Source of the DNA: Paenibacillus barcinonensis
GTDB taxonomy: Bacteria > Bacillota > Bacilli > Paenibacillales > Paenibacillaceae
DNA: 64,000 nt
Reading direction: 5' to 3'
Assembly (NCBI RefSeq): GCF_003217495.1
Contig: NZ_QJSW01000007.1
Coordinates: 170,123 to 234,122, forward strand
The position numbers and the translations under genes are program-made. Positions 55,277 through 64,000 of this stretch are shown here, piece after piece (position 1 is the stretch's first letter; every line of letters starts with the position of its first letter). Below the pieces are notes generated by a model, which saw only the letters and a list, made by a program, of their open reading frames with translations, was not told the DNA's origin and ran no database searches.

Positions 55277-55353
55277 CAACTAACTAAGAGGCATAGTAAA
55301 ACTAATACGGGTGATACCTTTGATGACAGATCGAGGGCGGGCCCATCATTAAA

Positions 55354-55755
55354 ATGAATGAAAGTTGGAAACAGATGAAATCGACTTTGGATGAATCCCT
55401 GCCTATTTTCCATCAAATTGCCATGATGATCATGGATGATATTGTGGAAGGCAGATTGAAGGTGGAAGAGCAGGTACCCTCGACGAATGAGTTATCTCGC
55501 TTTTACAATATTAATCCGGCTACGGCGCGAAAGGGGCTGCAGGAGTTGGTGGATAAAGGCATCATATATAAGCAGCGAGGTGTAGGCATGTTTGTTGCCA
55601 AGGGAGCCAGAGAAGCGCTCCTGGTTGAACGGAAACAGCATTTTTACGAAGAATATATTAAACCGTTACTTGAGGAAGCAAGACGCATACGGATAGATGA
55701 GGATATGATCATTGATCTGATTCGCGGCAAGAAGGATAAGGAGCGTGAACTATGA
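55354..55755 (+). CDS. YtrA-type GntR transcriptional regulator
   Basis: The 133-residue protein has a winged HTH (QVPSTNELSRFYNINPATAR KGL) and only a short C-terminal dimerisation helix, the mark of the YtrA subgroup that controls ABC transporters. The start at 55354 has no good ribosome-binding site; the ATG at 55375 (MKSTLDESLPIFHQIA) fits family length and is an alternative. A nine-codon frame (MTDRGRAHH, 55323-55352) ends one base before 55354 and may supply translation by coupling. The stop overlaps the ATPase gene by ATGA. Confidence 0.85.
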   Translation: MNESWKQMKSTLDESLPIFHQIAMMIMDDIVEGRLKVEEQVPSTNELSRFYNINPATARKGLQELVDKGIIYKQRGVGMFVAKGAREALLVERKQHFYEEYIKPLLEEARRIRIDEDMIIDLIRGKKDKEREL

Positions 55756-56633
55756 TTGATATGGAGCAGGTATGTTACAGCTATCAAAAGAATAATCCGC
55801 CTATTCTGAACAACGTCACCCTGCATGAGCATGAACCCGTGATTGGGGCGATCTGGGGAAGAAACGGGGCCGGTAAAACAACATTGATGAGTCTGCTCGC
55901 CGGACACAATCGCCCTGATCGTGGAACCATCCAGGTGATGGGTCAGAATCCATACAATAATTTGTCCGCACAAAGTCATCTCTGTTATATCCAGGAGAAC
56001 CACCCACTCGGAAAAAACTGGACGATACATGATCTGCTCACCATGGGATCGCATTTTCATGCAGCATGGGATCAACAGCTTGCCCTGCGGTTAATTGAGG
56101 CATTCGAGCTGCCTTCCAAACAGAAGATCAGCAAGTTTTCAAAGGGAATGAAGACTGCCGCCCAGATCATGCTCGGACTGTGCAGTCATGCGAGTGTGAC
56201 GATTATGGATGAGCCAACCAACGGGCTGGATGCCGAGAAACGGAAATGGTTCTATGAGGCGTTGCTGGAAACTTATGAAGAGAATCCAAGGCTCATCCTG
56301 ATATCGACTCATCATATCGAAGAGGTGCAGCCATTATGCGAGAGTCTGATCGTGGTAAATCAAGGAAGCATATCAATTCATCAGCCTATGGAGCAAGTAC
56401 GCGAACGAGGTGTTCTTCTAACAGGGTTGATTCGGGATGTTGAGGAGGCGACTCAAGGTGCTGCGGTTATTGAATCTGCCCGATTAGGTACGACGAGCAA
56501 AGTGATGATTGATGACTTGTATTCGAAGGATTGGAAGGCGAAGGCTCAGCAGTACGGACTTTCTATTGAAAAAGCATCACTTCAGCAATATCTGGTTAAT
56601 GTGACCCGGCAACAGGAGGGGATGAAGGTATGA
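55752..56633 (+). CDS. ABC transporter ATPase (YtrB/YhcH-like)
   Basis: This 293-residue ATPase has Walker A GRNGAGKTT, a signature in FSKGMKTAAQI in which the usual Ser-Gly is Ser-Lys, and Walker B VTIMDEPTNGLD. The switch histidine is in LISTHHIEEV. Such GntR-ATPase-permease operons respond to cell-envelope stress or export hydrophobic compounds. Both ends overlap neighbours by ATGA, so the three genes are translated together. Confidence 0.9.
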   Translation: MIDMEQVCYSYQKNNPPILNNVTLHEHEPVIGAIWGRNGAGKTTLMSLLAGHNRPDRGTIQVMGQNPYNNLSAQSHLCYIQENHPLGKNWTIHDLLTMGSHFHAAWDQQLALRLIEAFELPSKQKISKFSKGMKTAAQIMLGLCSHASVTIMDEPTNGLDAEKRKWFYEALLETYEENPRLILISTHHIEEVQPLCESLIVVNQGSISIHQPMEQVRERGVLLTGLIRDVEEATQGAAVIESARLGTTSKVMIDDLYSKDWKAKAQQYGLSIEKASLQQYLVNVTRQQEGMKV

Positions 56634-57328
56634 ATGCAATCAAGGGAACCAGCCGAATGATCTGGGATGATATGCGCTTGTATCTGACCATCTTTAGTTC
56701 TATTGCGCTTGGGCTGACAGCCATCTATGTAGCTATTGGTTTGCTGTTTGAAATAAGCTATTCCTCACAGTTGTTCGGGCCGATGTACGGAGGAATCTGT
56801 ACCTTTGCAATCGCAGGTCTGCTCACGCTTTATCCGGTTGCCATTGGCATGGGAAGTACAAGGATTCAATTTATGAAATCCTTTTATATGATGGGGGCGT
56901 GTATGGTTGCATGCACGATGGTCATTCAGCATGTCATTTATTGGACTGTTCATCTTCTGAATACGACAGGCTGGCTGCAAGTCACATTACTTCAGCCGGG
57001 AATGCTGTACTCATCACGTTATCTGTTGCTTCCATATTTATGGATAGACCTGATGGTTGGATTTCTGGTACTTGGCCTATCCGTTTTCCTGACGGTGTGC
57101 TGGATCAGGCTGGGGCTGCGTAACTTCCTGTTTCTGTTGTTTGGCTTCGGCCTGGTGATGTCGCTTGTGGTTGCCTTTGGGGATATGAGACAGTTCACAC
57201 TCTGGGTTGCCTATCAGAATCGAATGCTCGTATTTACGGTGTTGGGTTTGATCGGAGCAGCCTTGCTTCTGTCCACCTATCCCATGATGAAGCATGCTCC
57301 GTTGCTACGCAAAGGCAGCAAGGATTAA
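56630..57328 (+). CDS. ABC transporter membrane subunit
   Basis: This 232-residue protein has six hydrophobic spans (about 15-40, 50-72, 90-112, 132-155, 165-185, 195-215) and few charged residues. It has no recognisable signature of its own and is called a permease from its position: its ATG overlaps the stop of the ATPase gene. It probably dimerises to form the channel of the GntR-controlled transporter. The substrate is unknown. Confidence 0.8.
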   Translation: MNAIKGTSRMIWDDMRLYLTIFSSIALGLTAIYVAIGLLFEISYSSQLFGPMYGGICTFAIAGLLTLYPVAIGMGSTRIQFMKSFYMMGACMVACTMVIQHVIYWTVHLLNTTGWLQVTLLQPGMLYSSRYLLLPYLWIDLMVGFLVLGLSVFLTVCWIRLGLRNFLFLLFGFGLVMSLVVAFGDMRQFTLWVAYQNRMLVFTVLGLIGAALLLSTYPMMKHAPLLRKGSKD

Positions 57329-57457
57329 ATTAGGCATGAACCTGGGTGCTAAGGCGCGGCTGCATAATGTGATGATAAACATCATTTGTCTGATGTAGGC
57401 AAAAAATAGACATACGTCATTCGTGTGCTTATCGCCACCAGACACATATAACAAGAA

Positions 57458-57495
57458 AAACACGAGGGAGCTCCTGCTCACCTCGTGTTTGCTTT
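57458..57495 (+). terminator. Bidirectional terminator between the ABC operon and the convergent gene
   Basis: AAACACGAGG and CCTCGTGTTT pair perfectly; T-rich sequence flanks both sides, so it can serve both converging transcripts. Confidence 0.8.
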
Positions 57496-57502
57496 ATTTT
57501 AG

Positions 57503-58045
57503 CTAAGCCTGAGCTTGAGGTTTGAAGCCCTCCTCCTGAAGATATTCGCCAGCTTCACTGCGGGACTCGAAGGCCATCTCCAGATCGTGACCGGCATACA
57601 CACACCACATGTCATTATCGTATTTCAGCGTAAGGATGTGCCCTTCCTCATCGACCCAAATTCCGCCGCCAGTCGAGAGTTTGGGGGCTGCTGATGCTTG
57701 TCTGTCGTTTGTTTCTTCTGGTAATTCTGAGGTACCTGATGCTGGTGCAGGTGCAGGTGCATCTGGATTGTAAGACATCGCCTGGAGGGTTGCATCCAGT
57801 AAAGTGCGCATGTCCTCTTCGGAGTAATCACGAATATTCACGAAGCCTTTGGCGTCGGTCTCGTATTCTGGCAGCAGCCCTGCATAAATATAACCGTTAC
57901 CGTTCGGGTGAATATGGAGTGCTACAATCTTTTTCTCATAGGCGCTGTCTTCGTAATGGAAGTTCACACGTCCCAGGGAAACCTCTTTGCGCTGCAATTG
58001 GGGATAAGATCCCAAAATTTCGAGCTTTTGTTCAACGTTAAGCAT
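57503..58045 (-). CDS. Conserved-looking hypothetical protein
   Basis: The 180-residue protein has no signal or membrane span. It starts five bases behind GGAGG. The first 90 residues and last 45 look like alpha-beta domains (KKIVALHIHPNGNGYIYAGL, DEEGHILTLKYDNDMWCVYA), joined by an Ala/Pro linker (PDAPAPAPASG). I do not recognise a family. Codon use is normal for the region, so it is probably a real chromosomal gene. Partner genes do not suggest a role. Confidence 0.75.
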   Translation of the reverse strand: MLNVEQKLEILGSYPQLQRKEVSLGRVNFHYEDSAYEKKIVALHIHPNGNGYIYAGLLPEYETDAKGFVNIRDYSEEDMRTLLDATLQAMSYNPDAPAPAPASGTSELPEETNDRQASAAPKLSTGGGIWVDEEGHILTLKYDNDMWCVYAGHDLEMAFESRSEAGEYLQEEGFKPQAQA

Positions 58046-58154
58046 AGTTGCCTCCTGTTACTGTTAGGTAGTGGGATTATACCACAGGTGGAGACGGGAA
58101 ACATCTTCTGCTCATGGGCGAGTGTGCGAGATGAAGGTTGATTGACTTATCCTC

Positions 58155-58940
58155 CTATAGAGCTGTTAAAATACTACGTCCAAGCATTCTCAAGTGTTCC
58201 ATCACTTGTAGATAAGGATAAGGTCCATAGCTTATTCGTGCTACGCCCAGAGCGGCGAGCTGTTGCGGGGAAGGTTTCTGAGCGGTCACCATCACGTTGA
58301 CCGGAAGCGGCGAATGCTCGCACAGCTCTTGAATCAAGCGCTGATCCTGTAGTCCTGGAACGAAGATGCCGCTTGCACCGGCTTCTGCATAAGCTTTGCA
58401 CCGTGTGAGTGCATTATTGATCAACGTATCATTATGCTGCTCTGCAGCATGCTGCAGAAACAAATCTGTACGTGCATTAATGAAAAGCGGAATGCCGGCC
58501 TGCTCAGCAGCTTCCCGGGCAGCCCCTAATCTCATAACTTGCTCTTCTATATTGTATATCCCATCACCAGAAGGCAGCTGATCTTCAATATTGATGCCGA
58601 CGGCTCCGTGTTCGATAACGAGCAACACATTTCGACGTATTTCTGACACAGACCTGCCATACCCTCCCTCTATATCGACCGTTACAGGCAGATCAACGCT
58701 GCTTGTAATACGTGCCAGGTTAGCCAGCACCGATGAGAAGGGCAAAGCCTCTCCGTCCTGTTCCCCGTGTGCTGCAGCAACCGACCAGCTTCCCGTAGCG
58801 ATAGCCGTGGCTCCGGTGGATTGAATGGTCTGTGCACTTCCCGCATCCCATACATTAACCAGAATGAGAGGGGTTCCTTTTACATGATACCTATGAAATT
58901 GCTCTGTCTTCTCTCTCAAAGTTTTCTTTACAACGCTCAT
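58155..58940 (-). CDS. PEP mutase / isocitrate lyase family protein
   Basis: This 261-residue protein matches the PEP phosphonomutase-isocitrate lyase superfamily (PEP_mutase): VNVWDAGSAQTIQSTGATAI at the start, DLPVTVDIEGGYG near residue 85, the acidic VGINIEDQLPSG, and FINARTDLFL near 153. The reaction in this subgroup is not settled; it may cleave or rearrange 2-oxo or phosphono acids. It stands alone, starting behind AGGGAG. Confidence 0.88.
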   Translation of the reverse strand: MSVVKKTLREKTEQFHRYHVKGTPLILVNVWDAGSAQTIQSTGATAIATGSWSVAAAHGEQDGEALPFSSVLANLARITSSVDLPVTVDIEGGYGRSVSEIRRNVLLVIEHGAVGINIEDQLPSGDGIYNIEEQVMRLGAAREAAEQAGIPLFINARTDLFLQHAAEQHNDTLINNALTRCKAYAEAGASGIFVPGLQDQRLIQELCEHSPLPVNVMVTAQKPSPQQLAALGVARISYGPYPYLQVMEHLRMLGRSILTAL

Positions 58941-59003
58941 CTGTGTACACTCCCTAATCCTTTTTAACGTCTCGTGATGTTGTGGGCTATCCTTGATGAC
59001 GGA

Positions 59004-60053
59004 CTATTTTCTGTTTTGTTTCTCATGCTTGAGTAGCCAGTCCTTGCGTGTCAGTCCTCCACCGTAACCGCCCAGCTCACCGCTCGAATTAATGACACGA
59101 TGGCAGGGAATAACGATAGCCAGCTGATTGGCTCCATTGGCCTGTGCTACAGCCCGGTATGCTCCGGGTTTTCCCACTGCATTGGCAATCTCCTGATAGG
59201 ATCTCGTTTCCCCGGCTGGAATTGATAATAACGCATCCCAGACCTCTTTCTGAAATGGTGTTCCTAAACAGAACAACGCTGTGTCGAATGCTGTTCTTTT
59301 GCCGTCGAAATACTCCGTTAATTCTCGTGCAATGGATTGAATGGGCTCCGTTGTGCCAGGCACGATGGCAGAGTGGGTCCGCTTGCGCAGACGTTCTACC
59401 TCACGCTCCAGGCCTCTGCGGTCAACGAACTCAAGCAGATACAGTGCCTGCTCGTCCGCGACAGCCATCATCGGACCAAGTCTTGTATCAATCCAGGCTG
59501 CCTTCAGCACTCGTTCTTCATCAACTTGGGTCGGGGCGGCGCCCATAATTCGTGAGAAGGCATCCCTGAATCCGCTGCTGGATTCATATCCGGTGGAGAG
59601 CTGACTATCAATGACCGTGCGTCCTGAGCGAATATGCTTGAGAGCCAGCCCCATTCGCCGGGCACGCGCATATGCGACAAAGGTCATGCCAAATCTTTTT
59701 TTGAACTGTCGGCGGGCTGTTGATTCATCAATGGACAACGCTCTGAAATCCTGAGCCTTCCAGCGTTTCTCGGGCTCCTTCTCCACAGCCTCGACCAGCA
59801 TACGCACTACATCCGATACGTGGTTGGGGTGAGACAAGGGGCGGCAACGCTGGCAGGGGCGAAAGGATGCAAGCAGGGCCTGCTCCGCAGTCTCGTAGAA
59901 TTCACAGTTCTCAAACTTCGGCTTCCGGGCGGGACAGGTAGGACGACAGAATACCCCTGTTGTGGTGACCCCGACATAAAATAAACCTTCATATTCTGAA
60001 TCCTTGGTTAATAGTGCCAGATAATATCGTTCCTTCAGCTCAGCAGAGATCAT
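59004..60053 (-). CDS. ada: Ada-type DNA methyl-transfer and regulatory protein
   Basis: The start is the ATG ten bases behind AAGGA; the frame opens three codons earlier. The N-terminal zinc domain has four cysteines (GVFCRPTCPARK, RPCQRC), the first being the methylphosphotriester acceptor. An AraC-like HTH domain follows (QFKKRFGMTFVAYARARR), and the C-terminal methyltransferase domain has the acceptor motif IPCHRVINSSG. This is the full three-part Ada layout. It repairs O6-methylguanine and activates the adaptive response once methylated. Confidence 0.93.
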   Translation of the reverse strand: MISAELKERYYLALLTKDSEYEGLFYVGVTTTGVFCRPTCPARKPKFENCEFYETAEQALLASFRPCQRCRPLSHPNHVSDVVRMLVEAVEKEPEKRWKAQDFRALSIDESTARRQFKKRFGMTFVAYARARRMGLALKHIRSGRTVIDSQLSTGYESSSGFRDAFSRIMGAAPTQVDEERVLKAAWIDTRLGPMMAVADEQALYLLEFVDRRGLEREVERLRKRTHSAIVPGTTEPIQSIARELTEYFDGKRTAFDTALFCLGTPFQKEVWDALLSIPAGETRSYQEIANAVGKPGAYRAVAQANGANQLAIVIPCHRVINSSGELGGYGGGLTRKDWLLKHEKQNRK

Positions 60054-60365
60054 ATACTGCACGTCCTTACTTCAATAGAATCGCAATCTTTCCCTTATTA
60101 TAGGCCAGGTTAACCGATACCATCGCCGAAAATCAGGCATTTATTCTGATATATATCACTGAATATTTTGGAATTAAGAGATTGTTCAGAATTTGTTTAG
60201 AATCAAGTGATAATATAGACCTATAAAACGAATTAAAAGATAGTATTAATTGCCTAGTTCATGTAGAAATAGAGAAAAAATTCGCGTTGTTAAACGAAAT
60301 GGATATAGGTAATCAAGCTTAGGATTAGCGAATCAAGGAAGATGAAGATCGGGGGTCGATGAAAG

Positions 60366-60740
60366 ATGAGATATTCCACGTACAAAAGCATTCACGAACA
60401 CGGGCAGTCCTTACCTGCCAAATCAAGTATTTCTTATGTGAAGTCCCATTCTTTGCACCAGATGACGCATGGAGCCTTAATCAAGATGCTGATTACCATT
60501 AGTGTGTTTATCGCGGGTTGCGGTGTTGTGTTTACTGTGTCGGCTGGGGATGAGCCCGTTCTGCTGAATCAGAAGGTTGTCGTAACTTCAGGGGATACGT
60601 TATGGAGCATTGCGGTTGAACACAAACCGGAACAGATGGATACGCGGATATATGTCGAAGCACTGAAAGCCACCAATCGGCTACAGCAGGGAACCATTCA
60701 AAGTGGACAAGTGCTGGTTCTGCCACAATTTCAACGATAA
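60366..60740 (+). CDS. Membrane-anchored LysM protein (YneA-like)
   Basis: This 124-residue protein has one span (about 36-58: LIKMLITISVFIAGCGVVFT) and one LysM domain at the C-terminus (VVTSGDTLWSIAVEHKPEQ, GTIQSGQVLVLP). That size and order resembles YneA, the SOS-induced division suppressor, but no LexA gene or LexA box is adjacent. A simple wall-binding role is equally possible. The ribosome-binding site GGGGG is at a normal distance. Confidence 0.8.
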   Translation: MRYSTYKSIHEHGQSLPAKSSISYVKSHSLHQMTHGALIKMLITISVFIAGCGVVFTVSAGDEPVLLNQKVVVTSGDTLWSIAVEHKPEQMDTRIYVEALKATNRLQQGTIQSGQVLVLPQFQR

Positions 60741-60952
60741 CTATAAGCAGTGGCTTTAATGAGTCTCTTCTTCTTTTTACGCATACTTATTCATACATGA
60801 TCTTCACATGAACCGTATCATCCTGATTTTTTGATCTCATTTACATAATATGGAGCTTCATGAGGAACGATATGGTGTAGTGATGAATAGGGTTCATATT
60901 CGAAATCATGGATGCCCATGCATGTGTGGAGATGAAGGGAGAAGAGTGGCGT

Positions 60953-61534
60953 ATGAATCAAGTGATCAACAGAATGGTGTTATACACAGCCGTGTTGTGT
61001 ATGGTCCTTGTCGTTAACGCATGTGGTGCTAAAAATAATAAAGAGTCCGTTCAAGAGCATGCTTACCCGCAGTCCAAGCAACCGATTGAGGAAGCAGGAC
61101 AGGCGGCCGTACCGAATGCGGAGGCCAAGAACAAAGCGGACGAGAACCGTGATAGTGCTGAAGGTCAGGAGAGCAAGATCAAGACACAGTCTGAAGCGAA
61201 GGCGTCCTCAGATGAAATACAGGTTGTTATTGACCAGTCGGAGAAACCGATGAAGGGTAACAGCTTTGATTTTGCAATCAAGCAGGTGCCGAAGGGTTAC
61301 AGCTTAACGGAGATGCGCTGGACATCCAATACGGTCACGATTGTAAACTCTCTGGAGGAAGCGATTGAACATGGCAAGAACGGGGAGGACGGTTTTTATT
61401 TAAGTGGAAACGGGCAGTATTCCGGCTTGATCTATTCAGACGAGATGAAGGGTGAACGCGGGAAGGCTATATTTGTATTCACCAATGATAAGGGAAATGT
61501 GCTGATGTCCGAGAAGGAGATTCATTTGAAGTAG
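60953..61534 (+). CDS. Small lipoprotein of unknown function
   Basis: The start is the ATG of MNQVINRMVLY; the frame opens 15 codons earlier. It has a lipoprotein signal ending VVNAC-G, then a charged Lys/Glu/Asp/Ala spacer of about 70 residues, then a C-terminal domain of about 95 residues (DEIQVVIDQSEKPMKGNSFD, IFVFTNDKGNVLMSEKEIHL) that looks beta-rich. The gene is followed by a terminator. No family recognised. Confidence 0.78.
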   Translation: MNQVINRMVLYTAVLCMVLVVNACGAKNNKESVQEHAYPQSKQPIEEAGQAAVPNAEAKNKADENRDSAEGQESKIKTQSEAKASSDEIQVVIDQSEKPMKGNSFDFAIKQVPKGYSLTEMRWTSNTVTIVNSLEEAIEHGKNGEDGFYLSGNGQYSGLIYSDEMKGERGKAIFVFTNDKGNVLMSEKEIHLK

Positions 61535-61608
61535 TGTCATGAGCACTCCAACTTTTGACACTGTGGCTCATCAAATAAGCGCGAAAATAGTTCAATTATA
61601 AGTTAGGT

Positions 61609-61658
61609 AAAGATCGACATAAGGCCAGCATTGCTGACCCTGCTGTCGATCTTTTTTT
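61609..61658 (+). terminator. Rho-independent terminator after the lipoprotein gene
   Basis: AAAGATCGACA and TGTCGATCTTT pair perfectly and seven T follow. Confidence 0.9.
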
Positions 61659-61807
61659 GAATTTTACAAGCGTTCAAGTAAATAACTGTTCGAGATATTG
61701 AATTCACTTCTACTCCTCACTTCAATGTTCAGTGTTTGTTAAGACCAAAGTAATAGAATGATGATATCAAATGAGGTGGAATGGTTTTTTATTCGGAGGG
61801 GGTAGTT

Positions 61808-64000
61808 ATGAGTAAACAGGTTCGAAAGTCGATTAGTGCGTTACTTGTGTTTGTGCTGGTGCTGCAGGTATTTGCTGTAACTTCAATACATGCAGAAGGA
61901 GGACTTGAAGTACAGGATAAAAAAATTACGACAAAAGTCGGACTAAATGAAATTCAGTTAAATTGGGTTGAAGCTACATCTGTTAGTCCTGAGGATTTGA
62001 TGTATTCAATATATATGTCAGATCAAGCGAATATCGATACAGTGTCAAACGCTGAAAAGAACGGGACCAAAATCAGTGGCCTGCAAAATGGTAGTAGCAG
62101 TTTTAAGATCGACAATTTAACATCTGGAGTAAAATATTACTTTAATATCGTTGCAAGCGATACCGATAGTAAGATTGCTTATTCAATGGAGGAAGTGAGC
62201 ACCCTCTCTTCGTCAGCGCAAGCTCCATCAGTGACGGCAGATGATGAAGCGAATGTGATCATTGGCGCCAAGAATACGATGGAATATAGTGTGAACGAAG
62301 GTGCTGACTGGCAGGACTACGACACCACAGAGCCACCAAGCTTCAATGGCAATGCATCTGTATGGGTACGGGTGAAGGCCAGTAACAGTGAACCTGCAAG
62401 TCAGCACAAGGTACTAACTTTTACAGAAAATACGGAAACAAACCAGCTTGATTCATTGAACCTGGCTAAAAGTAAGGGGGATATTTCAGGCGTGTTAGCT
62501 GCGCTCCAGCACCCCAACTTGGGAATCTTGCTTCCTCAAGGCTTTAATCTCTGGAGTGACGATGAAAAGCAATCTGTGGCCGAATTTGTTACTATGATAA
62601 ACGGTTCGACAGGTTATGTGAGCAAAGGTCAGGTTCAATATGCACTGGATATAGCTATAGAGCCAAGAAGCCTTTTTGATTCAAACGATTTATTGACTGT
62701 TGAGCAAAACATCACGGCCTATTTCGGGAATTTAGCTTATTTACCTCAGGTATTTGGTGCAAATACGGACGAAAGTATCCAGGCGTTATATGAGCTGGGA
62801 GAAAAGTATACTAATCTGTCATCAGTGGAAAAACAAATTTTCGCTTATCGTATCATGTTTTATGCGAAGCGCGACGGCCTCCCCTCTCATAAAATTCGAG
62901 AGCAACTGGATGCCATTTTGTCCACATATTCCTCTATTAATCGTGTAATTGATTCAGGAGATATGCATAACGTACTGATAAATCTTCGATTAATTCAGAA
63001 AGAGTCAACGGATTACAACAATGATCCTGATACAATCGAGAAGATGACCCCATTTTCGCTTGATTTGGATAAGATAGATCCCATTGAATATGAAACTGAA
63101 CAAGAACTTGCTCAATGGATGATAGACCACCGTCCAGAGACGGGTTATGCAGACTACCAAGCGATACAAGAAACATTTGATGCCTTTTTTAATCCGGTAA
63201 AAGATCCACTCAAAGAGCTGAACACAGCAAAGAGTGAAGAAAATGTGAAGAATGTGCTGCAATTGATCAAGCTGCCAGAATGGCTGGACCTTCCAGAAGG
63301 ATTCGAGAGCCTTCAGCCGGAAGAGCAGGAAATTGTTGCTCAGGTTGTGATGACATTTGTACCTTCAAGCTATGATTATCAATCCAAGGCAGAAGTGCAA
63401 TATGCGCTGAAAATGGGTTTCGAAGGGGTTATGGCGGCGTTGCAAACAGACCCGCTATTATTTCAACAGCATTTGATCAGCTTCTATAGTCTTGTTAGTC
63501 AAGCTAATCAGTACATCTCATATCCAGATACTGGCGGCGTACAAATCGTGAGCCAGAAGTATGCCAAGCTCTCCAGCGTGGACAAGCAATTAATCTCTTA
63601 TATTGCACAGCGTTTCTCTCAAGACGATGATTTTGTCATGAAGGATGCTTATATCGGTTATCTCATGTTGCTTTTACAGTATCCGCCTATTAATGAGCCT
63701 GCTACCCCGGAGGAAATGCTGGGGTCACTGCAAATGATTTACGAATATCAGCACTCATCAGAGGCCAATACGCCGGACAAGAAGTTTCCTCTGGACTTTG
63801 GCAAGCTTGCTACGATTACAAGCAATGAAACCAAGCAGGAGCAGCTTGCTCAATGGATGATAGACCACCGTCCAGAAACGGGTTATGCAGACTATCAGGC
63901 GATACAAGAAACATTTGATGCCTTTTTTAATCCGGTAAAAGATCCACTCAAAGAGCTGAACACAGCAAAGAGTGAAGAAAATGTGAAGAATGTGTTGCAA
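61808..64000 (+). CDS. Large secreted repeat protein (5' part, runs off the window)
   Basis: The ATG follows CGGAGGGGGTAGTT. The visible 731 codons have no stop. A signal peptide (about 1-33, ending SIHAEG) is followed by an FN3-like domain (about 38-140: GLNEIQLNWVEA, LTSGVKYYFNIVASD) and a further beta domain (about 143-205). From about residue 210 it is helical, with long repeats of about 246 residues. The sequence LAQWMIDHRPETGYADYQ occurs twice, and the flanking 150 bases are almost identical. I recognise no enzyme. It may be an adhesive or scaffold protein. The C-terminus is outside the window. Confidence 0.8.
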   Translation, partial: MSKQVRKSISALLVFVLVLQVFAVTSIHAEGGLEVQDKKITTKVGLNEIQLNWVEATSVSPEDLMYSIYMSDQANIDTVSNAEKNGTKISGLQNGSSSFKIDNLTSGVKYYFNIVASDTDSKIAYSMEEVSTLSSSAQAPSVTADDEANVIIGAKNTMEYSVNEGADWQDYDTTEPPSFNGNASVWVRVKASNSEPASQHKVLTFTENTETNQLDSLNLAKSKGDISGVLAALQHPNLGILLPQGFNLWSDDEKQSVAEFVTMINGSTGYVSKGQVQYALDIAIEPRSLFDSNDLLTVEQNITAYFGNLAYLPQVFGANTDESIQALYELGEKYTNLSSVEKQIFAYRIMFYAKRDGLPSHKIREQLDAILSTYSSINRVIDSGDMHNVLINLRLIQKESTDYNNDPDTIEKMTPFSLDLDKIDPIEYETEQELAQWMIDHRPETGYADYQAIQETFDAFFNPVKDPLKELNTAKSEENVKNVLQLIKLPEWLDLPEGFESLQPEEQEIVAQVVMTFVPSSYDYQSKAEVQYALKMGFEGVMAALQTDPLLFQQHLISFYSLVSQANQYISYPDTGGVQIVSQKYAKLSSVDKQLISYIAQRFSQDDDFVMKDAYIGYLMLLLQYPPINEPATPEEMLGSLQMIYEYQHSSEANTPDKKFPLDFGKLATITSNETKQEQLAQWMIDHRPETGYADYQAIQETFDAFFNPVKDPLKELNTAKSEENVKNVLQ
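63110..63262 (+). repeat. First copy of a near-identical 153-base repeat in the secreted protein gene
   Basis: This matches 63848-64000 with only a handful of base differences (mostly silent), 738 bases (246 codons) apart. The rest of each long unit is much more diverged. Confidence 0.85.
63848..64000 (+). repeat. Second copy of the near-identical repeat, cut by the window edge
   Basis: Partner of 63110-63262. The copy continues beyond the window, so its full length is not known. Confidence 0.85.

Noticed and set aside
60241..60365. Possible LexA box before the LysM gene
   Set aside because: No CGAAC-N4-GTTCG-like sequence is present.
63005..64000. Two similar minus-strand open frames near the right edge
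   Set aside because: They are antisense shadows of the near-identical repeat in the large secreted protein gene.

Overview
The window looks like chromosomal DNA from a Paenibacillus-type, spore-forming, Gram-positive bacterium. Evidence seen directly: strong AGGAGG-type ribosome-binding sites with frequent TTG/GTG starts, SLH-domain surface proteins, long membrane-bound AraC regulators next to sugar-binding lipoproteins, secreted glycan-active enzymes, a Spo0E-like phosphatase, GlnR/TnrA boxes, cre sites and an RRNPP-type peptide-signalling pair. I see no rRNA, tRNA, CRISPR array, insertion sequence or prophage. A near-perfect parS site at 46129-46144 suggests that the segment lies in the origin-proximal part of the chromosome.

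Layout. 0-3.1 kb: a transmembrane AraC-type regulator and the start of a sugar-type ABC binding lipoprotein (minus strand). 3.2-5.8 kb: a secreted PAP2 acid phosphatase anchored by three SLH domains. 5.9-7.2 kb: a visibly A+T-rich two-gene unit, a small secreted Cys-containing protein followed by a cytosolic protein, neither recognised. 7.3-9.0 kb: a TPR-SUKH protein and a DinB-like protein. 9.1-13.5 kb: a response regulator with an activator domain and a double-core hybrid histidine kinase. 13.6-18.4 kb: a nitrogen module (GlnK-GlnL two-component system, three GlnR/TnrA boxes, a candidate GlnL operator and a glutamine-type ABC importer). 18.4-24.2 kb: CE2-like esterase, RibD/DHFR-like reductase, an APH-family kinase behind an attenuator leader, a WYL regulator and a CD3324-type small regulator. 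24.3-28.4 kb: a second two-component system and a stand-alone MinD paralogue. 28.8-38.9 kb: a 2326-residue SLH and B-repeat surface protein, a GNAT and a CAP-domain wall protein. 39.0-51.6 kb: GH43, SDR, a Fur-box-flanked AraC/siderophore-binding locus fused in one frame, dbpA, parS, a wall 5'-nucleotidase, GH10 xylanase and an LRR protein. 52.2-57.3 kb: aldo-keto reductase, an AimR/AloR-like receptor with its overlapping pro-peptide, a Spo0E-like gene and a GntR-ABC operon. 57.5-64 kb: small conserved genes, Ada, a LysM protein, a lipoprotein and the start of a large repeat-bearing secreted protein that runs off the window.

How parts fit together. The glycan enzymes (CE2-like esterase, GH43, GH10) and the sugar-type transporter suggest growth on plant cell-wall polymers; two of them carry cre sites. 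The nitrogen block looks dually controlled by GlnR/TnrA and GlnL. The most interesting items are the peptide quorum-sensing pair next to a Spo0E-like gene, the uORF plus tandem-terminator leader in front of the APH-family kinase, the AraC-binding-protein fusion with an internal Fur box, and the A+T-rich secreted-protein pair. All functional calls rest on reading motifs by eye; no database search was possible.
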